A stretch of 35,924 nucleotides of DNA from Chloroflexota bacterium (GTDB lineage: Bacteria > Chloroflexota > Dehalococcoidia > SM23-28-2 > RBG-16-64-32), in contig JADFRV010000003.1 of the NCBI GenBank assembly GCA_022561095.1, positions 1 through 35,924 of the forward strand, written 5' to 3'. The notes beneath the pieces were generated by a model that saw only the letters and a list, made by a program, of their open reading frames with translations, did not search any database and had not been told where the DNA came from. Shown here one piece after another: positions 6,349 through 13,631 of this stretch. The first letter of the stretch is position 1, and every line of letters starts with the position of its first letter. The translations under genes were made by a program, and so were the position numbers.

Positions 6349-6387
6349 TTGACAGTCGCCCGGCCCAGGGGCACTGTCGCGCCGGCG
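6349..6387 (+). repeat. Promoter-like repeat R1, last copy
   Basis: TTGACA (6349-6354), 17 bases, CACTGT, then CGCGCCGGCG. It is diverged in the spacer but keeps the 17-bp distance. It lies just left of the 12-bp iterons. Confidence 0.5.
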
Positions 6388-6392
6388 CGACT

Positions 6393-6425
6393 GACAGCCC
6401 GTTTGACAGCCACGTTGACAGCCAC
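6393..6425. repeat. Three 12-bp iterons with core GACAGCC(AC)
   Basis: GACAGCCC at 6393, GACAGCCAC at 6405 and GACAGCCAC at 6417 are spaced exactly 12 bp apart. The array ends about 70 bp before the tRNA-Phe 3' half. The same unit with the same 12-bp period recurs at 27717 and 27729, just after tRNA-Leu. Arrays of short direct repeats beside a tRNA-derived core are typical arm-type sites for tyrosine integrases; that role is inferred. Confidence 0.6.
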
Positions 6426-6493
6426 AGGCCGACGTTGGCGGACGCCTACAGACGACAAACAGATAGGGGATGGGGTATCCTCTACCTACGGAA

Positions 6494-6543
6494 CGCGACT
6501 GAAAATCGCGGTGTCGGCAGTTCAAATCTGCCCCCCGGCACCA
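6494..6543 (+). other. 3' half of a tRNA-Phe gene (candidate attachment-site scar)
   Basis: The sequence folds as an anticodon arm (CGCGA-CTGAAAA-TCGCG, anticodon GAA), a 5-base variable loop, a perfect T arm (GGCAG-TTCAAAT-CTGCC), an acceptor strand CCCCGGC, discriminator A and CCA. The matching 5' acceptor strand (GCCGGGG) and a normal D arm are absent upstream. A clean break at the anticodon stem is what integrative elements leave when they carry a copy of a tRNA 3' end. In that layout the element would lie to the left and the chromosome to the right, starting with the CoA-transferase. No intact tRNA-Phe is in the window. Confidence 0.7.
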
Positions 6544-6576
6544 GTTTGCATCTCCGTTCCGGAAGCGAGGTTGGAT

Positions 6577-7779
6577 GTGGCTGGTGCACTTGAGGGAGTG
6601 AAGGTTGTCGAGCTGGGGCTGTGGGTGGCCGCACCATCGGCGGCGGCGATGCTGTCCGATTGGGGCGCCCAGGTGATCAAGATCGAGCCACCGCAGGGCG
6701 ACCCGTTCCGGGGCCTGTTCGCGTCCTTAATGGGCTCGCCGGTGACCGTGAACCCTCCTTTCGAAACCGACAACCGGGGCAAGCGCAGCGTGGCGTTGAA
6801 CCTGGAGAGAGAGGAGGCGCGCGAGATCGCCTTCCGCCTCATCGAGGGGGCGGACGTGTTCGTGACCAACATGCGGCCGCGCGCCCTGGACCAGTTCGGG
6901 CTGAGCTACGAGGAGCTAAGCCGCCGCTACCCGCGGCTGGTCTACTGCCAGGTGACGGGCTACGGGCCGGACGGGCCGGACCGGAACCGGGCGGCGTACG
7001 ACATAGGGGCGTTCTGGTCGCGGGCCGGTGTCGCGGCCGCCCTCACGCCGGCGGGGGCTGAGATACCGCAGCAGCGAGGCGGCATGGGCGACCATATGGC
7101 CGGCACCGCCGCGGCGGGCGCGGTATGCGCCGCTCTGCTGGCCCGGGAGAAGACCGGCAAGGGGCAAAGAGTGGACGTGTCTCTCCTTCGCATGGGGGTG
7201 TACATGATGGGCTGGGATGTCAGCCTGGCCCTCAGGCTCAAGGTCCCTATCGTGCCGTACGACCGCCAGCACGCCATCAACCCCATCATCACGTGCTACA
7301 AGTCAGGCGACGAGCGTTGGTTCTGGCTTCTCCTTCTCCAGGCGGACCGGCACTGGGGCGACCTGTGCCGGGCGATCGGGCGGGAGGAGCTGATGACGGA
7401 CAGCCGGTTCGAGAACATCGAGCAGCGGCGGGCTAACGGCCCGGCGCTTGTGGCGGAGCTGGACGCGGTGTTCGCTACGAAGAGCATGGCCCAGTGGGGG
7501 GAGATATTCGACCGGCACGACGTGTGGTGGGCGCCGGTCAACTCCATCAACGAGGTGGTGGAGGACCCGATGGCCCAGGCCGCAGGCGCCTTCGCCGAGA
7601 TCCCTGGGCCGGACGGCCCCATCCCGGTGGTGGCCACACCAGCCGATTTCACCGACACGCCCCAGGCGCCGCGAGGCGCCGTGCCGGAGCTGGGGCAGCA
7701 CACGGAGGAGGTGCTGCTGGAGCTGGGTTACAACTGGGATCAGATCGTGGCTCTGAAAGAGCGGGGGGCGATTCCCTGA
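6577..7779 (+). CDS. CaiB/BaiF family (class III) CoA-transferase
   Basis: This 400-residue cytosolic enzyme moves coenzyme A between carboxylic acids. The start is the GTG at 6577, giving MAGALEGVKVVELG, the standard opening of the family, with GAGG six bases upstream. Family blocks are present: the P-x-x-A-A-M-L-x-D-x-G-A-x-V-I-K-I-E-P-P segment (residues 20-39), NRGKRSVALNL (66-76), LVYCQVTGYG (121-130), and D172 in GMGDHMAG, the position of the catalytic Asp that forms the acyl and CoA intermediates. TGKGQRVDVSLL follows. Length is normal. The acid substrate is not predictable. It lies alone, right after the tRNA-Phe scar, and is followed by a strong hairpin. Confidence 0.92.
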   Translation: MAGALEGVKVVELGLWVAAPSAAAMLSDWGAQVIKIEPPQGDPFRGLFASLMGSPVTVNPPFETDNRGKRSVALNLEREEAREIAFRLIEGADVFVTNMRPRALDQFGLSYEELSRRYPRLVYCQVTGYGPDGPDRNRAAYDIGAFWSRAGVAAALTPAGAEIPQQRGGMGDHMAGTAAAGAVCAALLAREKTGKGQRVDVSLLRMGVYMMGWDVSLALRLKVPIVPYDRQHAINPIITCYKSGDERWFWLLLLQADRHWGDLCRAIGREELMTDSRFENIEQRRANGPALVAELDAVFATKSMAQWGEIFDRHDVWWAPVNSINEVVEDPMAQAAGAFAEIPGPDGPIPVVATPADFTDTPQAPRGAVPELGQHTEEVLLELGYNWDQIVALKERGAIP

Positions 7780-7792
7780 GGCGGGAAAAGCA

Positions 7793-7820
7793 AGAAGCGG
7801 GCCGGCACCGGCCCGCTTCT
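7793..7820 (+). terminator. Strong hairpin after the CoA-transferase
   Basis: A perfect 12-bp stem (AGAAGCGGGCCG with CGGCCCGCTTCT) and 4-base loop, 14 bases after the stop codon. There is only a short T-rich tail, so termination could be intrinsic or assisted. Confidence 0.65.
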
Positions 7821-7889
7821 CAGCGGAGCTAACGCGGCGTCAAAATTGCCTTCTTGACGCCAACGCCCAAAGGAGATACGGTGAGCGAG

Positions 7890-8016
7890 GTTGCCCACCA
7901 TCTAGGGCTGTCGGTAGGAGGACCCCTGGCCCCCTGAGGGACGGCAGATACCTCAGGTCGCGGCCGGCCCCCCTTGCGGCGATCTTGCCGGCGGTCCTAG
8001 ACGGTGGGTAACTTTT
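7890..8016 (+). ncRNA. Candidate structured RNA of about 125 nt, family unknown
   Basis: GTTGCCCACCATCTAGG (7890-7906) pairs with CCTAGACGGTGGGTAAC (7996-8012) in 16 of 17 positions (one G-T wobble, one A-C mismatch). TTTT follows at 8013-8016, so the plus strand has the shape of an RNA closed by a long terminal stem. Inside, CTGTCG/CGGCAG and GCCGGC/GCCGGC can form further stems. It lies between the convergent CoA-transferase and permease genes and has no reading frame. It does not show the hallmarks I know for SRP RNA, RNase P RNA or tmRNA. 6S-like RNA is possible from shape only. The rest of 7821-8254 holds further small hairpins (see 8118-8145) and no gene. Confidence 0.42.
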
Positions 8017-8117
8017 ATCGCCGCCGTCCCTCCTCGGCTGATTCGTCCCTTACCTTGACTTGAGCAGTCGCCACCCGTCTATGCGGGTTCAGGCCGGCAG
8101 AGCGAGAACTCGCGCGC

Positions 8118-8145
8118 TAATCAGGGGTCTTCCTCCTCCTGATTA
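8118..8145. terminator. Inverted repeat between convergent genes
   Basis: TAATCAGG and CCTGATTA form an 8-bp perfect stem around a 12-base pyrimidine-rich loop. It lies downstream of the permease on the minus strand and after the candidate RNA on the plus strand, so it may act as a terminator. Confidence 0.35.
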
Positions 8146-8254
8146 CGACGTCACGATGTTATGAAAAGCTCTGCGGCCTGGCAAGGTTCAACGGCTGATT
8201 CTTGACTGGTTTTTGTGAAAAGACTGTGAGAATCGCGTGAAGAACACGCCCGCC

Positions 8255-11200
8255 CTACTCGTAACGCAAAGCTTCGGCGATAGGGACGCTAGCGGCCTGG
8301 CGCGAAGGAACGATCGTCATCAGAAGCGAGGCGAAGAAGGCGAAGGCGGAGATGAGCGCTATCTGGAACCAGGGTATGGCGTACCCTGAGTCCGAGGTGG
8401 GGAACTCGTCTGAGGTTATGAGGAAGTAGGAAAGCCAGATAGCCAGCCCAACCCCGGAGAGGACGCCCAGCGCCGCTACGAACGTGGATTCCAAGATGAA
8501 GCTCAAGGCCACCGTGCCGCGGGTGTAGCCTATAGCCCGGAGCATGCCGATCTGCTGCCTGCGCTCCACCACCGAGCGGAAGGCGATGACGCCCACGGCG
8601 GCGATACCCACGAACAGGCCCAGGCCCATGAACGCCTGCATCAGCCGGAAGAAGTTGCGGAACAGCGCCTGATCATCGTCGATGTCATTCTTGATGGACG
8701 ATGCCTGAGCGCCGCTTGTTGTGAGGGCGGACTCGACCTCCTTAGCCACGCCCACCGCGTCGCCAGGGCTCTCCAGCCCGACGTAATACTGGGAAGATCC
8801 CGCCTCGCCGAACACGTCCGCGAAGGTACGCTCCGGGATGAAGACCCCGAAGAAGGCCGAGCTTGAGGCGAAGCTGATGACGCCGATGATGCTCACCTGC
8901 CTGGTGTTTCCGGACACAGGGTCACGCACCTCGATGGTGACAGGGTCGAAGACGTCGGCGCCCTCGGGGATGCCGTCCAGATTGAAGGTGGGACCGAAGT
9001 TGAAACCACCCTCGATAGCGAAGGCGTCGATGAGGGCGACGTCCTCGCCGTCCCGTATCTGCTGCCACACCGCCTGATCGCTATCGAAGCCCGTGGCGCG
9101 GGCCTCGAGCGCGATGTCGGCGCCGTCCACGAAGCCAGGGCTGACGCCGCTGACGAAGTAGTCGTCGAAGTCGTCGCCCGGCAGCTCGCGCACCTCGGGG
9201 AAGGTGAAGCGGCCGGGCAGGCTGAGACGGCCCACGGAGCGGAACTGGGATGTGTCGACGGAGCCCTCAGCCTCCAGCGCCGCCACCAGGTCGCCGCCCA
9301 GGGGGTTGTTGGCGTTCTCCTCCACCAGCACGTCCCAGCCGCCGCGGGCCTCGTCGCCGAGGAACAGCCGGTCGAAGTTGAGGTTCATGGTGGACATCAT
9401 CACGAGGGCGAAGACGATGAGCGAGATCATGGCCATGGTCATGCCGGTGCGGAACTTGTTGGCGAGGGGATAGGCGACGGCGGTCTTCATGGCGGGCAGG
9501 ATGCGTCCGAACCGGGCCCCGAGGCGCGAGAGGAGGGCCAGGATGATGTCTGCGTTGTAGATGAGGACGAAGGTGGAGGCGGCGACCATGGAGATGCCGC
9601 TGAGGAAGAACATCTCGGGGCCGCCCTCCAGCGGCCCGAACAGGAACTCCAGGCGGCTGCCCGCGGTAAGGCCCCAGAGGAGCAGCAGGAAGATGCCCGT
9701 CGCTGTAAAAACGGGGCGCCCAGGCAGCCGGAAGAAGCGGAGGACGATAGCGGCGCCGAAGACGATCAAAGAGAAGCCGAAGGCGAAGGGGAATGTGGAA
9801 TCGGACCCGAGCCCCGACTGCATCATGAGGGCTCCGACGACCACACCTACCGTACCGAAGCCAGCGCTCCACGCGATGGGCCGATCACGGTCCTGAAGCG
9901 CCACCAGGACAAGGCCAAGAGGTGGCACCACGACTCCAAGCAGGACGAACCAATTGGGGACACTCCGAGGCCTGCGATCACGCGTGAGCCGGATTAGGAC
10001 TAGAGATGCCAAGTAGTGAAACGGAGTCAACAAGAGGGGCCAGGTCGGAATCCGCTCGCGGCGTCCCACAAAGAGGGTAACCTGATAGAGCGGAAAAGCC
10101 AGGATCGGGATGGGGAACCATAGGGGCCAAAACCAACGCATCGGACGGTCGCTGGACCTCTGACTGGCTGCCATGCTGAACCTTTCACCTCGCAGCAAGT
10201 AGAGCCATGGGCCAACTAGCCCTATGACGGCGGCAATCAGGAATAAAGGAGCGAGGTCGCCGAATTGGAGCGCTGCAATCAAAGAAAGGAGAATGGTTCC
10301 CACGGCAGCGAAGGCGTTGAGGACGCCACGGAGGTAGCCCTTCACGGTGGCTTGTTCCGGATTCGCCGCCTGGGTCTCCGGGAGGTTACGAATCGCCGCC
10401 ACGATGTTCAAGTTGGAGACGCGCCAGGAGGAGAAGGTGACGGTGATGAAGGTCAGGACCACACCGAGGCTGTAAGAGATGATGATGGTACGAAGGGTGA
10501 TATGGGGCTGAATGTTCAGGTCGAACTCAGAGAAGATGCGGGCCATTATCTGCGTCATGCCGAAGGAGATGAGGATACCGAGGGCGGCGCCGACGGCGGC
10601 TGCGACCAGGTTGTAGACCATGCCTTCCGAGAGGAATGCCTGGACGAGCTGGCCGCGCTTGGTACCGATAGCGCGGGTCATCCCCAACTCTGACTTCCGC
10701 TCGGCGGCCAGCATGACGAAGATCATCAGTATGAGAAGCATGCCGGCGGCGATGGAGAAGAGGCCGAAGATGAGGAAGAAGGTGACCATGAAGCTGCCAT
10801 CCTCCTCAGCATGATCCACGCCGTCCTGCTTGAAAGGCTCGATATCAAGGTCCAGCCCCTCGTCCGCGATCACCCTCTCGACGCTGGCCACAACCGCATC
10901 GGTCAGCTCTACGCCGTCGCGGACGCCGCCGCTGTTGGAGATGGCGATGACGTTGACCTCACCTTCGCGCCCCAGGACACGCTGCACGGTCTCCAGTCTG
11001 GTCACCAGCCCTTCAGTCTGCTCGAAATCGAAGACGCCGGTGGTGACGCGATCCTCCACGACATCCGCAACAGTGAACTCCAGCGGCTGGTTGTGGACGA
11101 ACACCTGGATCAAGTCGCCGGGCTGAATGTCCGCCTCGTCAGCCAGGGATTCGTTCACGTACACTTCGTTTACCGCCAGGTCAGCTACCTGGACGGCGTC

Positions 11201-11731
11201 GCCGCTGGTAGAGACGAAATCGGGGAAGGCAGCCAGCTTGTTCGGGTCGAGGCCCACGATGTTCGCCTCGGGCGAGCTGAGGCCGGTGCCGGGGTTTATC
11301 ACAGGCACAACCTCAAACAAGATGGGCAGAACACCATCGATATTGGGGTCGTCTGCCAGAGCCGCTTCGAACTCCTCCGCCAGAGTCTCAGGAAAGGAGC
11401 CGTTGGGGTTGGCCGCGCCGCCCCCGCCGCTCTGGCTGCGGAGCAGCACTATCTCGTCCACGTGGCCCAGCTGGGTGAAAGTCTGGTTGGTGATGCTGTG
11501 GTTGATGGTATCGCCGGTGGTGAAGGCGGCGGAGATGATCAGAGTGCTGAGCATGAGACCGACCACGATGAGTACGGTCTGGGCCATGCGCCGGGGGATG
11601 TTGCGCAGGCCGATGAGGAACATGACGCGGTTGCGCAGGACGACGTAGCCGACGACTGACAGGGAAACTCCCAGCAGCGCCAGCAGCACCAGCATGATGC
11701 TGGTCATAGGGATGCCGAATAGCGCGTCCAT
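8255..11731 (-). CDS. Large FtsX/MacB-type ABC transporter permease
   Basis: This 1158-residue integral membrane protein has the layout of a two-module FtsX-type permease. It has an N-terminal membrane segment and an NIPRRMAQTVLIVVGLMLST region, a large extracytoplasmic domain, and a first FtsX block whose cytoplasmic loop reads LGMTRAIGTKRGQLVQ. Extra membrane segments follow in the middle, then a second FtsX module with a large extracytoplasmic domain and the loop IGMLRAIGYTRGTVAL near the C terminus. It is about twice the length of a simple MacB subunit, because both half-transporters are fused. Such systems use ATP to drive periplasmic or surface conformational change, in lipoprotein, peptide or drug export. 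It starts 3 bases after the ATPase stop, so the two are cotranscribed. Confidence 0.9.
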   Translation of the reverse strand: MDALFGIPMTSIMLVLLALLGVSLSVVGYVVLRNRVMFLIGLRNIPRRMAQTVLIVVGLMLSTLIISAAFTTGDTINHSITNQTFTQLGHVDEIVLLRSQSGGGGAANPNGSFPETLAEEFEAALADDPNIDGVLPILFEVVPVINPGTGLSSPEANIVGLDPNKLAAFPDFVSTSGDAVQVADLAVNEVYVNESLADEADIQPGDLIQVFVHNQPLEFTVADVVEDRVTTGVFDFEQTEGLVTRLETVQRVLGREGEVNVIAISNSGGVRDGVELTDAVVASVERVIADEGLDLDIEPFKQDGVDHAEEDGSFMVTFFLIFGLFSIAAGMLLILMIFVMLAAERKSELGMTRAIGTKRGQLVQAFLSEGMVYNLVAAAVGAALGILISFGMTQIMARIFSEFDLNIQPHITLRTIIISYSLGVVLTFITVTFSSWRVSNLNIVAAIRNLPETQAANPEQATVKGYLRGVLNAFAAVGTILLSLIAALQFGDLAPLFLIAAVIGLVGPWLYLLRGERFSMAASQRSSDRPMRWFWPLWFPIPILAFPLYQVTLFVGRRERIPTWPLLLTPFHYLASLVLIRLTRDRRPRSVPNWFVLLGVVVPPLGLVLVALQDRDRPIAWSAGFGTVGVVVGALMMQSGLGSDSTFPFAFGFSLIVFGAAIVLRFFRLPGRPVFTATGIFLLLLWGLTAGSRLEFLFGPLEGGPEMFFLSGISMVAASTFVLIYNADIILALLSRLGARFGRILPAMKTAVAYPLANKFRTGMTMAMISLIVFALVMMSTMNLNFDRLFLGDEARGGWDVLVEENANNPLGGDLVAALEAEGSVDTSQFRSVGRLSLPGRFTFPEVRELPGDDFDDYFVSGVSPGFVDGADIALEARATGFDSDQAVWQQIRDGEDVALIDAFAIEGGFNFGPTFNLDGIPEGADVFDPVTIEVRDPVSGNTRQVSIIGVISFASSSAFFGVFIPERTFADVFGEAGSSQYYVGLESPGDAVGVAKEVESALTTSGAQASSIKNDIDDDQALFRNFFRLMQAFMGLGLFVGIAAVGVIAFRSVVERRQQIGMLRAIGYTRGTVALSFILESTFVAALGVLSGVGLAIWLSYFLITSDEFPTSDSGYAIPWFQIALISAFAFFASLLMTIVPSRQAASVPIAEALRYE

Positions 11732-11734
11732 CTT

Positions 11735-12535
11735 CTAGCTGGCCTCCGCCGGCGTTGCCGGGCCCCAGATACCCGCTGCCCGATCGATGATGCGGTTGTC
11801 GCTTGTGATCTGACCGTCCTGCATCTTGATGATGCGGCCCGTCCGCTCCGCCACCTCCCGGGCGTGCGTCACGAGCACGAACGTCTGATGGTGCTTCTCG
11901 TTGAGGTCGCAGAGGAGATCCATGATCTCGTTGGCGTTGGTGCTGTCCAGGTCGCCGGTGGGCTCGTCGCCCCAGACGATTGCCGGATCGTTGACCAACG
12001 CGCGGGCGATCGTCACGCGCTGTCGCTGGCCGCCGGAGAGCTCGCCCGGCTTGTGGGAGGCCCAATCGCGTAAGTGGACGGTCTCGAGGGCGGCGAGGGC
12101 CTTCTCGCGGGCCCGGCGGGCGGAGGTGCCGGAGACCAGCAACGGCAGCTCCACGTTTTCGATAGCGGAGAGCACCGGCAGCAGGTTGTAGAACTGGAAG
12201 ACGAAGCCCATATGGCGGGCGCGGTACTCCGTCTTCTTGTTGTCCGATAGGGTATTGACGTCGGCGCCGTCCACGAGCACCTGGCCGGAGTCGATGACGT
12301 CCAGGCCGCTGAGGCAGTTGAGGAGGGTGGTCTTGCCGCAGCCGGAGGGGCCCATGATGGCCACCATCTCCCCTCGTTCGATCGTGAGGCTGACGCCGCG
12401 CAGCGCTTCGACCTTCACCTTGCCTGTGTCATAGGTCTTTACGATATCGGTGGCCTGGATGATGACTTCATCCCGAGACGTCAACTGTCCCTCTCTTTCC
12501 TTGGTATGCGGTCTGGCCAACTGGGCGGATGTCAT
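11735..12535 (-). CDS. ABC transporter ATP-binding protein (LolD/MacB class)
   Basis: This 266-residue cytoplasmic ATPase powers the adjacent FtsX-type permease. Walker A is GPSGCGKT (62-69), the Q-loop segment is FVFQFYNLLP (111-120), the ABC signature is LSGGQRQR (166-173), Walker B plus catalytic Glu is AIVWGDE (185-191), the D-loop is TGDLD, and the H-loop His is in LVTHAREV. The Y-x-x-G-x-x-x-V-x-A-L-R-G-V-S-L opening is typical of the MacB/LolD branch. A 20-residue charged N-terminal extension precedes the domain. The ATG at 12535 follows TAGGAGGAGG, which overlaps the stop of the TetR-like peptide gene, so all three are probably one transcript. Confidence 0.94.
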   Translation of the reverse strand: MTSAQLARPHTKEREGQLTSRDEVIIQATDIVKTYDTGKVKVEALRGVSLTIERGEMVAIMGPSGCGKTTLLNCLSGLDVIDSGQVLVDGADVNTLSDNKKTEYRARHMGFVFQFYNLLPVLSAIENVELPLLVSGTSARRAREKALAALETVHLRDWASHKPGELSGGQRQRVTIARALVNDPAIVWGDEPTGDLDSTNANEIMDLLCDLNEKHHQTFVLVTHAREVAERTGRIIKMQDGQITSDNRIIDRAAGIWGPATPAEAS

Positions 12536-12552
12536 GGTTTGTGTTCCTCCTC

Positions 12553-12714
12553 CTATTTAGCCTGAGGGGCGAGTTTGTGCAACATTTCTGTCACGCCAAC
12601 GCTCAGGCCTGCCTCCGTCGCGATCTCCTCAATAGTAGCGCCGTGGACACCGTTACGCACGATCATCCTCATCGCCGCGCCCAAAACAGCCTCCGTTCGG
12701 GCATCGATATGCAC
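12553..12714 (-). CDS. 53-residue TetR-like helix-turn-helix peptide
   Basis: A GTG start at 12714, with AAGGGAAGG upstream, opens a 53-codon frame that begins MHIDARTEAVLGAAM. It continues with NGVHGATIEEIATEAGLSVG (residues 21-40), which matches the TetR N-terminal DNA-binding domain: helix 1, then the turn and recognition-helix start usually seen as G...T...IA..AG.S.G. The usual L-Y-x-H-F end of the recognition helix and the whole ligand-binding domain are missing; the frame ends LHKLAPQAK. It is either the stub of a truncated repressor or a miniature HTH protein. Its stop overlaps the ribosome site of the ABC ATPase gene, so its translation should influence that gene. Confidence 0.55.
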   Translation of the reverse strand: MHIDARTEAVLGAAMRMIVRNGVHGATIEEIATEAGLSVGVTEMLHKLAPQAK

Positions 12715-12780
12715 ATTCGACCTTCCCTTTCACGGTCCTCTGAACAGGGTAACAACGAGTCAGTACAGCACCACTGTTTC

Positions 12781-12840
12781 ACCATCTGCTTTCTGTGCAC
12801 GGCGTTAGTCCATGAGTCGTGCATGTTTCAGCCGGTGCGG
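12781..12840 (-). repeat. 60-bp direct repeat, copy A (upstream of exporter operon)
   Basis: It is identical to 13572-13631 at 59 of 60 positions. On the minus strand it ends 67 bases before the start of the TetR-like peptide. It contains TGCACG...CGTGCA arms (6-bp stem, 16-base spacer). The inner palindrome, perfect in copy B as CACGAGTCGTG, carries the single mismatch here. Confidence 0.8.
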
Positions 12841-12945
12841 GCCTACCTTCTTCGGAGTCACTCAACCGAACGCTCGCTTTGGTGCGCTCTCGTTAATCAA
12901 GATCTTCCTTACAGCCTTAGCTCCTAATTGCAATCTATCAACCCA

Positions 12946-13395
12946 TTAATTGACCGACAAGGCATCGGGAGCCAAGTCAGTCTGAATGATAATAAACTCA
13001 TGGGCCTTCCCACCTCTGTTACTCACGTCGAATGTGATAGAGCCTGCCGTTACGGAGGCGCTATCTGCATTGACGAACCACTCTCCCAGTTCCACATTCA
13101 CGGTCGCACCCTGGGAGTCGGCCTCGTCGATGACCTCGAAGGCTGTATACATTCCATTCTTGTAATGGCCCCTGAGGTTGCAGAAGAGTACGTACTTGCC
13201 GGGCGCGAGATCAAACATGCCGCTAGCCGACTTGCCAGGTCCCAACTTGCTCTCCCCGATGCTGCCGTTGACCATTCCAGCTTGCGACTCGTCCACCTGG
13301 CCCCACCCGCAGGCCGCTAGTACCAAAGTCAGGGCCACGACCATCCCCAACAGCATCGTGATGGTGCCAACCGCCCGTCGGTGTCCGCTCGTCAC
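12946..13395 (-). CDS. Cupredoxin-type copper lipoprotein with swapped halves
   Basis: The preferred start is the GTG at 13395, because AGGGAGG lies 8 bases upstream and the result is a clean lipoprotein signal: MTSGHRR, a hydrophobic core, then VLAAC with C29 as the lipidated residue. An ATG at 13491 with GAGAGG upstream would add 32 polar residues before the signal, so it is less likely. The mature 120 residues carry type 1 copper ligands C72, H77 and M82 (FCNLRGHYKNGM) and H132 (GKAHEF). In normal cupredoxins the lone His strand comes first and the Cys-His-Met loop last; here the order is reversed. The protein should sit on the outer membrane face and carry electrons or bind copper. It stops right where the normal domain would continue into its second half. 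Confidence 0.75.
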   Translation of the reverse strand: MTSGHRRAVGTITMLLGMVVALTLVLAACGWGQVDESQAGMVNGSIGESKLGPGKSASGMFDLAPGKYVLFCNLRGHYKNGMYTAFEVIDEADSQGATVNVELGEWFVNADSASVTAGSITFDVSNRGGKAHEFIIIQTDLAPDALSVN

Positions 13396-13571
13396 GACAT
13401 TGGCCTCCCTTGTATGTTGGCCAGTTTTGCCCGTGTCGCCAAGAACCAACGTTGGTTTCTTCTCTTGCGTGCTCTCTCTTACGCTGTTCATGTTGTCCTC
13501 TCTCACCGGAATACAGGTATCGCCTGTTCGGTCATACTCGCCCGGCGGCCTTCTCCCCAGGAGAATTCCTA

Positions 13572-13631
13572 ACCATCTGCTTTCTGTGCACGGCGTTAGT
13601 CCACGAGTCGTGCATGTTTCAGCCGGTGCGG
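13572..13631 (-). repeat. 60-bp direct repeat, copy B (upstream of cupredoxin gene)
   Basis: This is the second copy of 12781-12840. It contains the stop codon of the LuxR-type gene and ends 81 bases before the ATG at 13491. The palindrome CACGAGTCGTG (13602-13612) is perfect here. Sharing this block upstream of two same-strand units suggests either common regulation or a duplication border. Confidence 0.8.

Noticed and set aside
6229..6525. A 98-codon minus-strand frame with repeated G-C-Q residues
   Set aside because: The repetition comes from the 12-bp iterons and it overlaps the tRNA scar; no ribosome site or family.
6461..6543. A complete tRNA-Phe gene
   Set aside because: No 5' acceptor strand or D stem can pair; only GGGG at 6466-6469 could pair with the CCCC of the acceptor strand.
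6349..6576. N-terminal extension of the CoA-transferase frame back to 6349
   Set aside because: It runs through the tRNA-Phe 3' half and the iterons; the family N terminus begins at 6577.
10811..11659. A 282-codon plus-strand frame inside the permease gene
   Set aside because: It is antisense shadow of the FtsX-type permease with no domain pattern.
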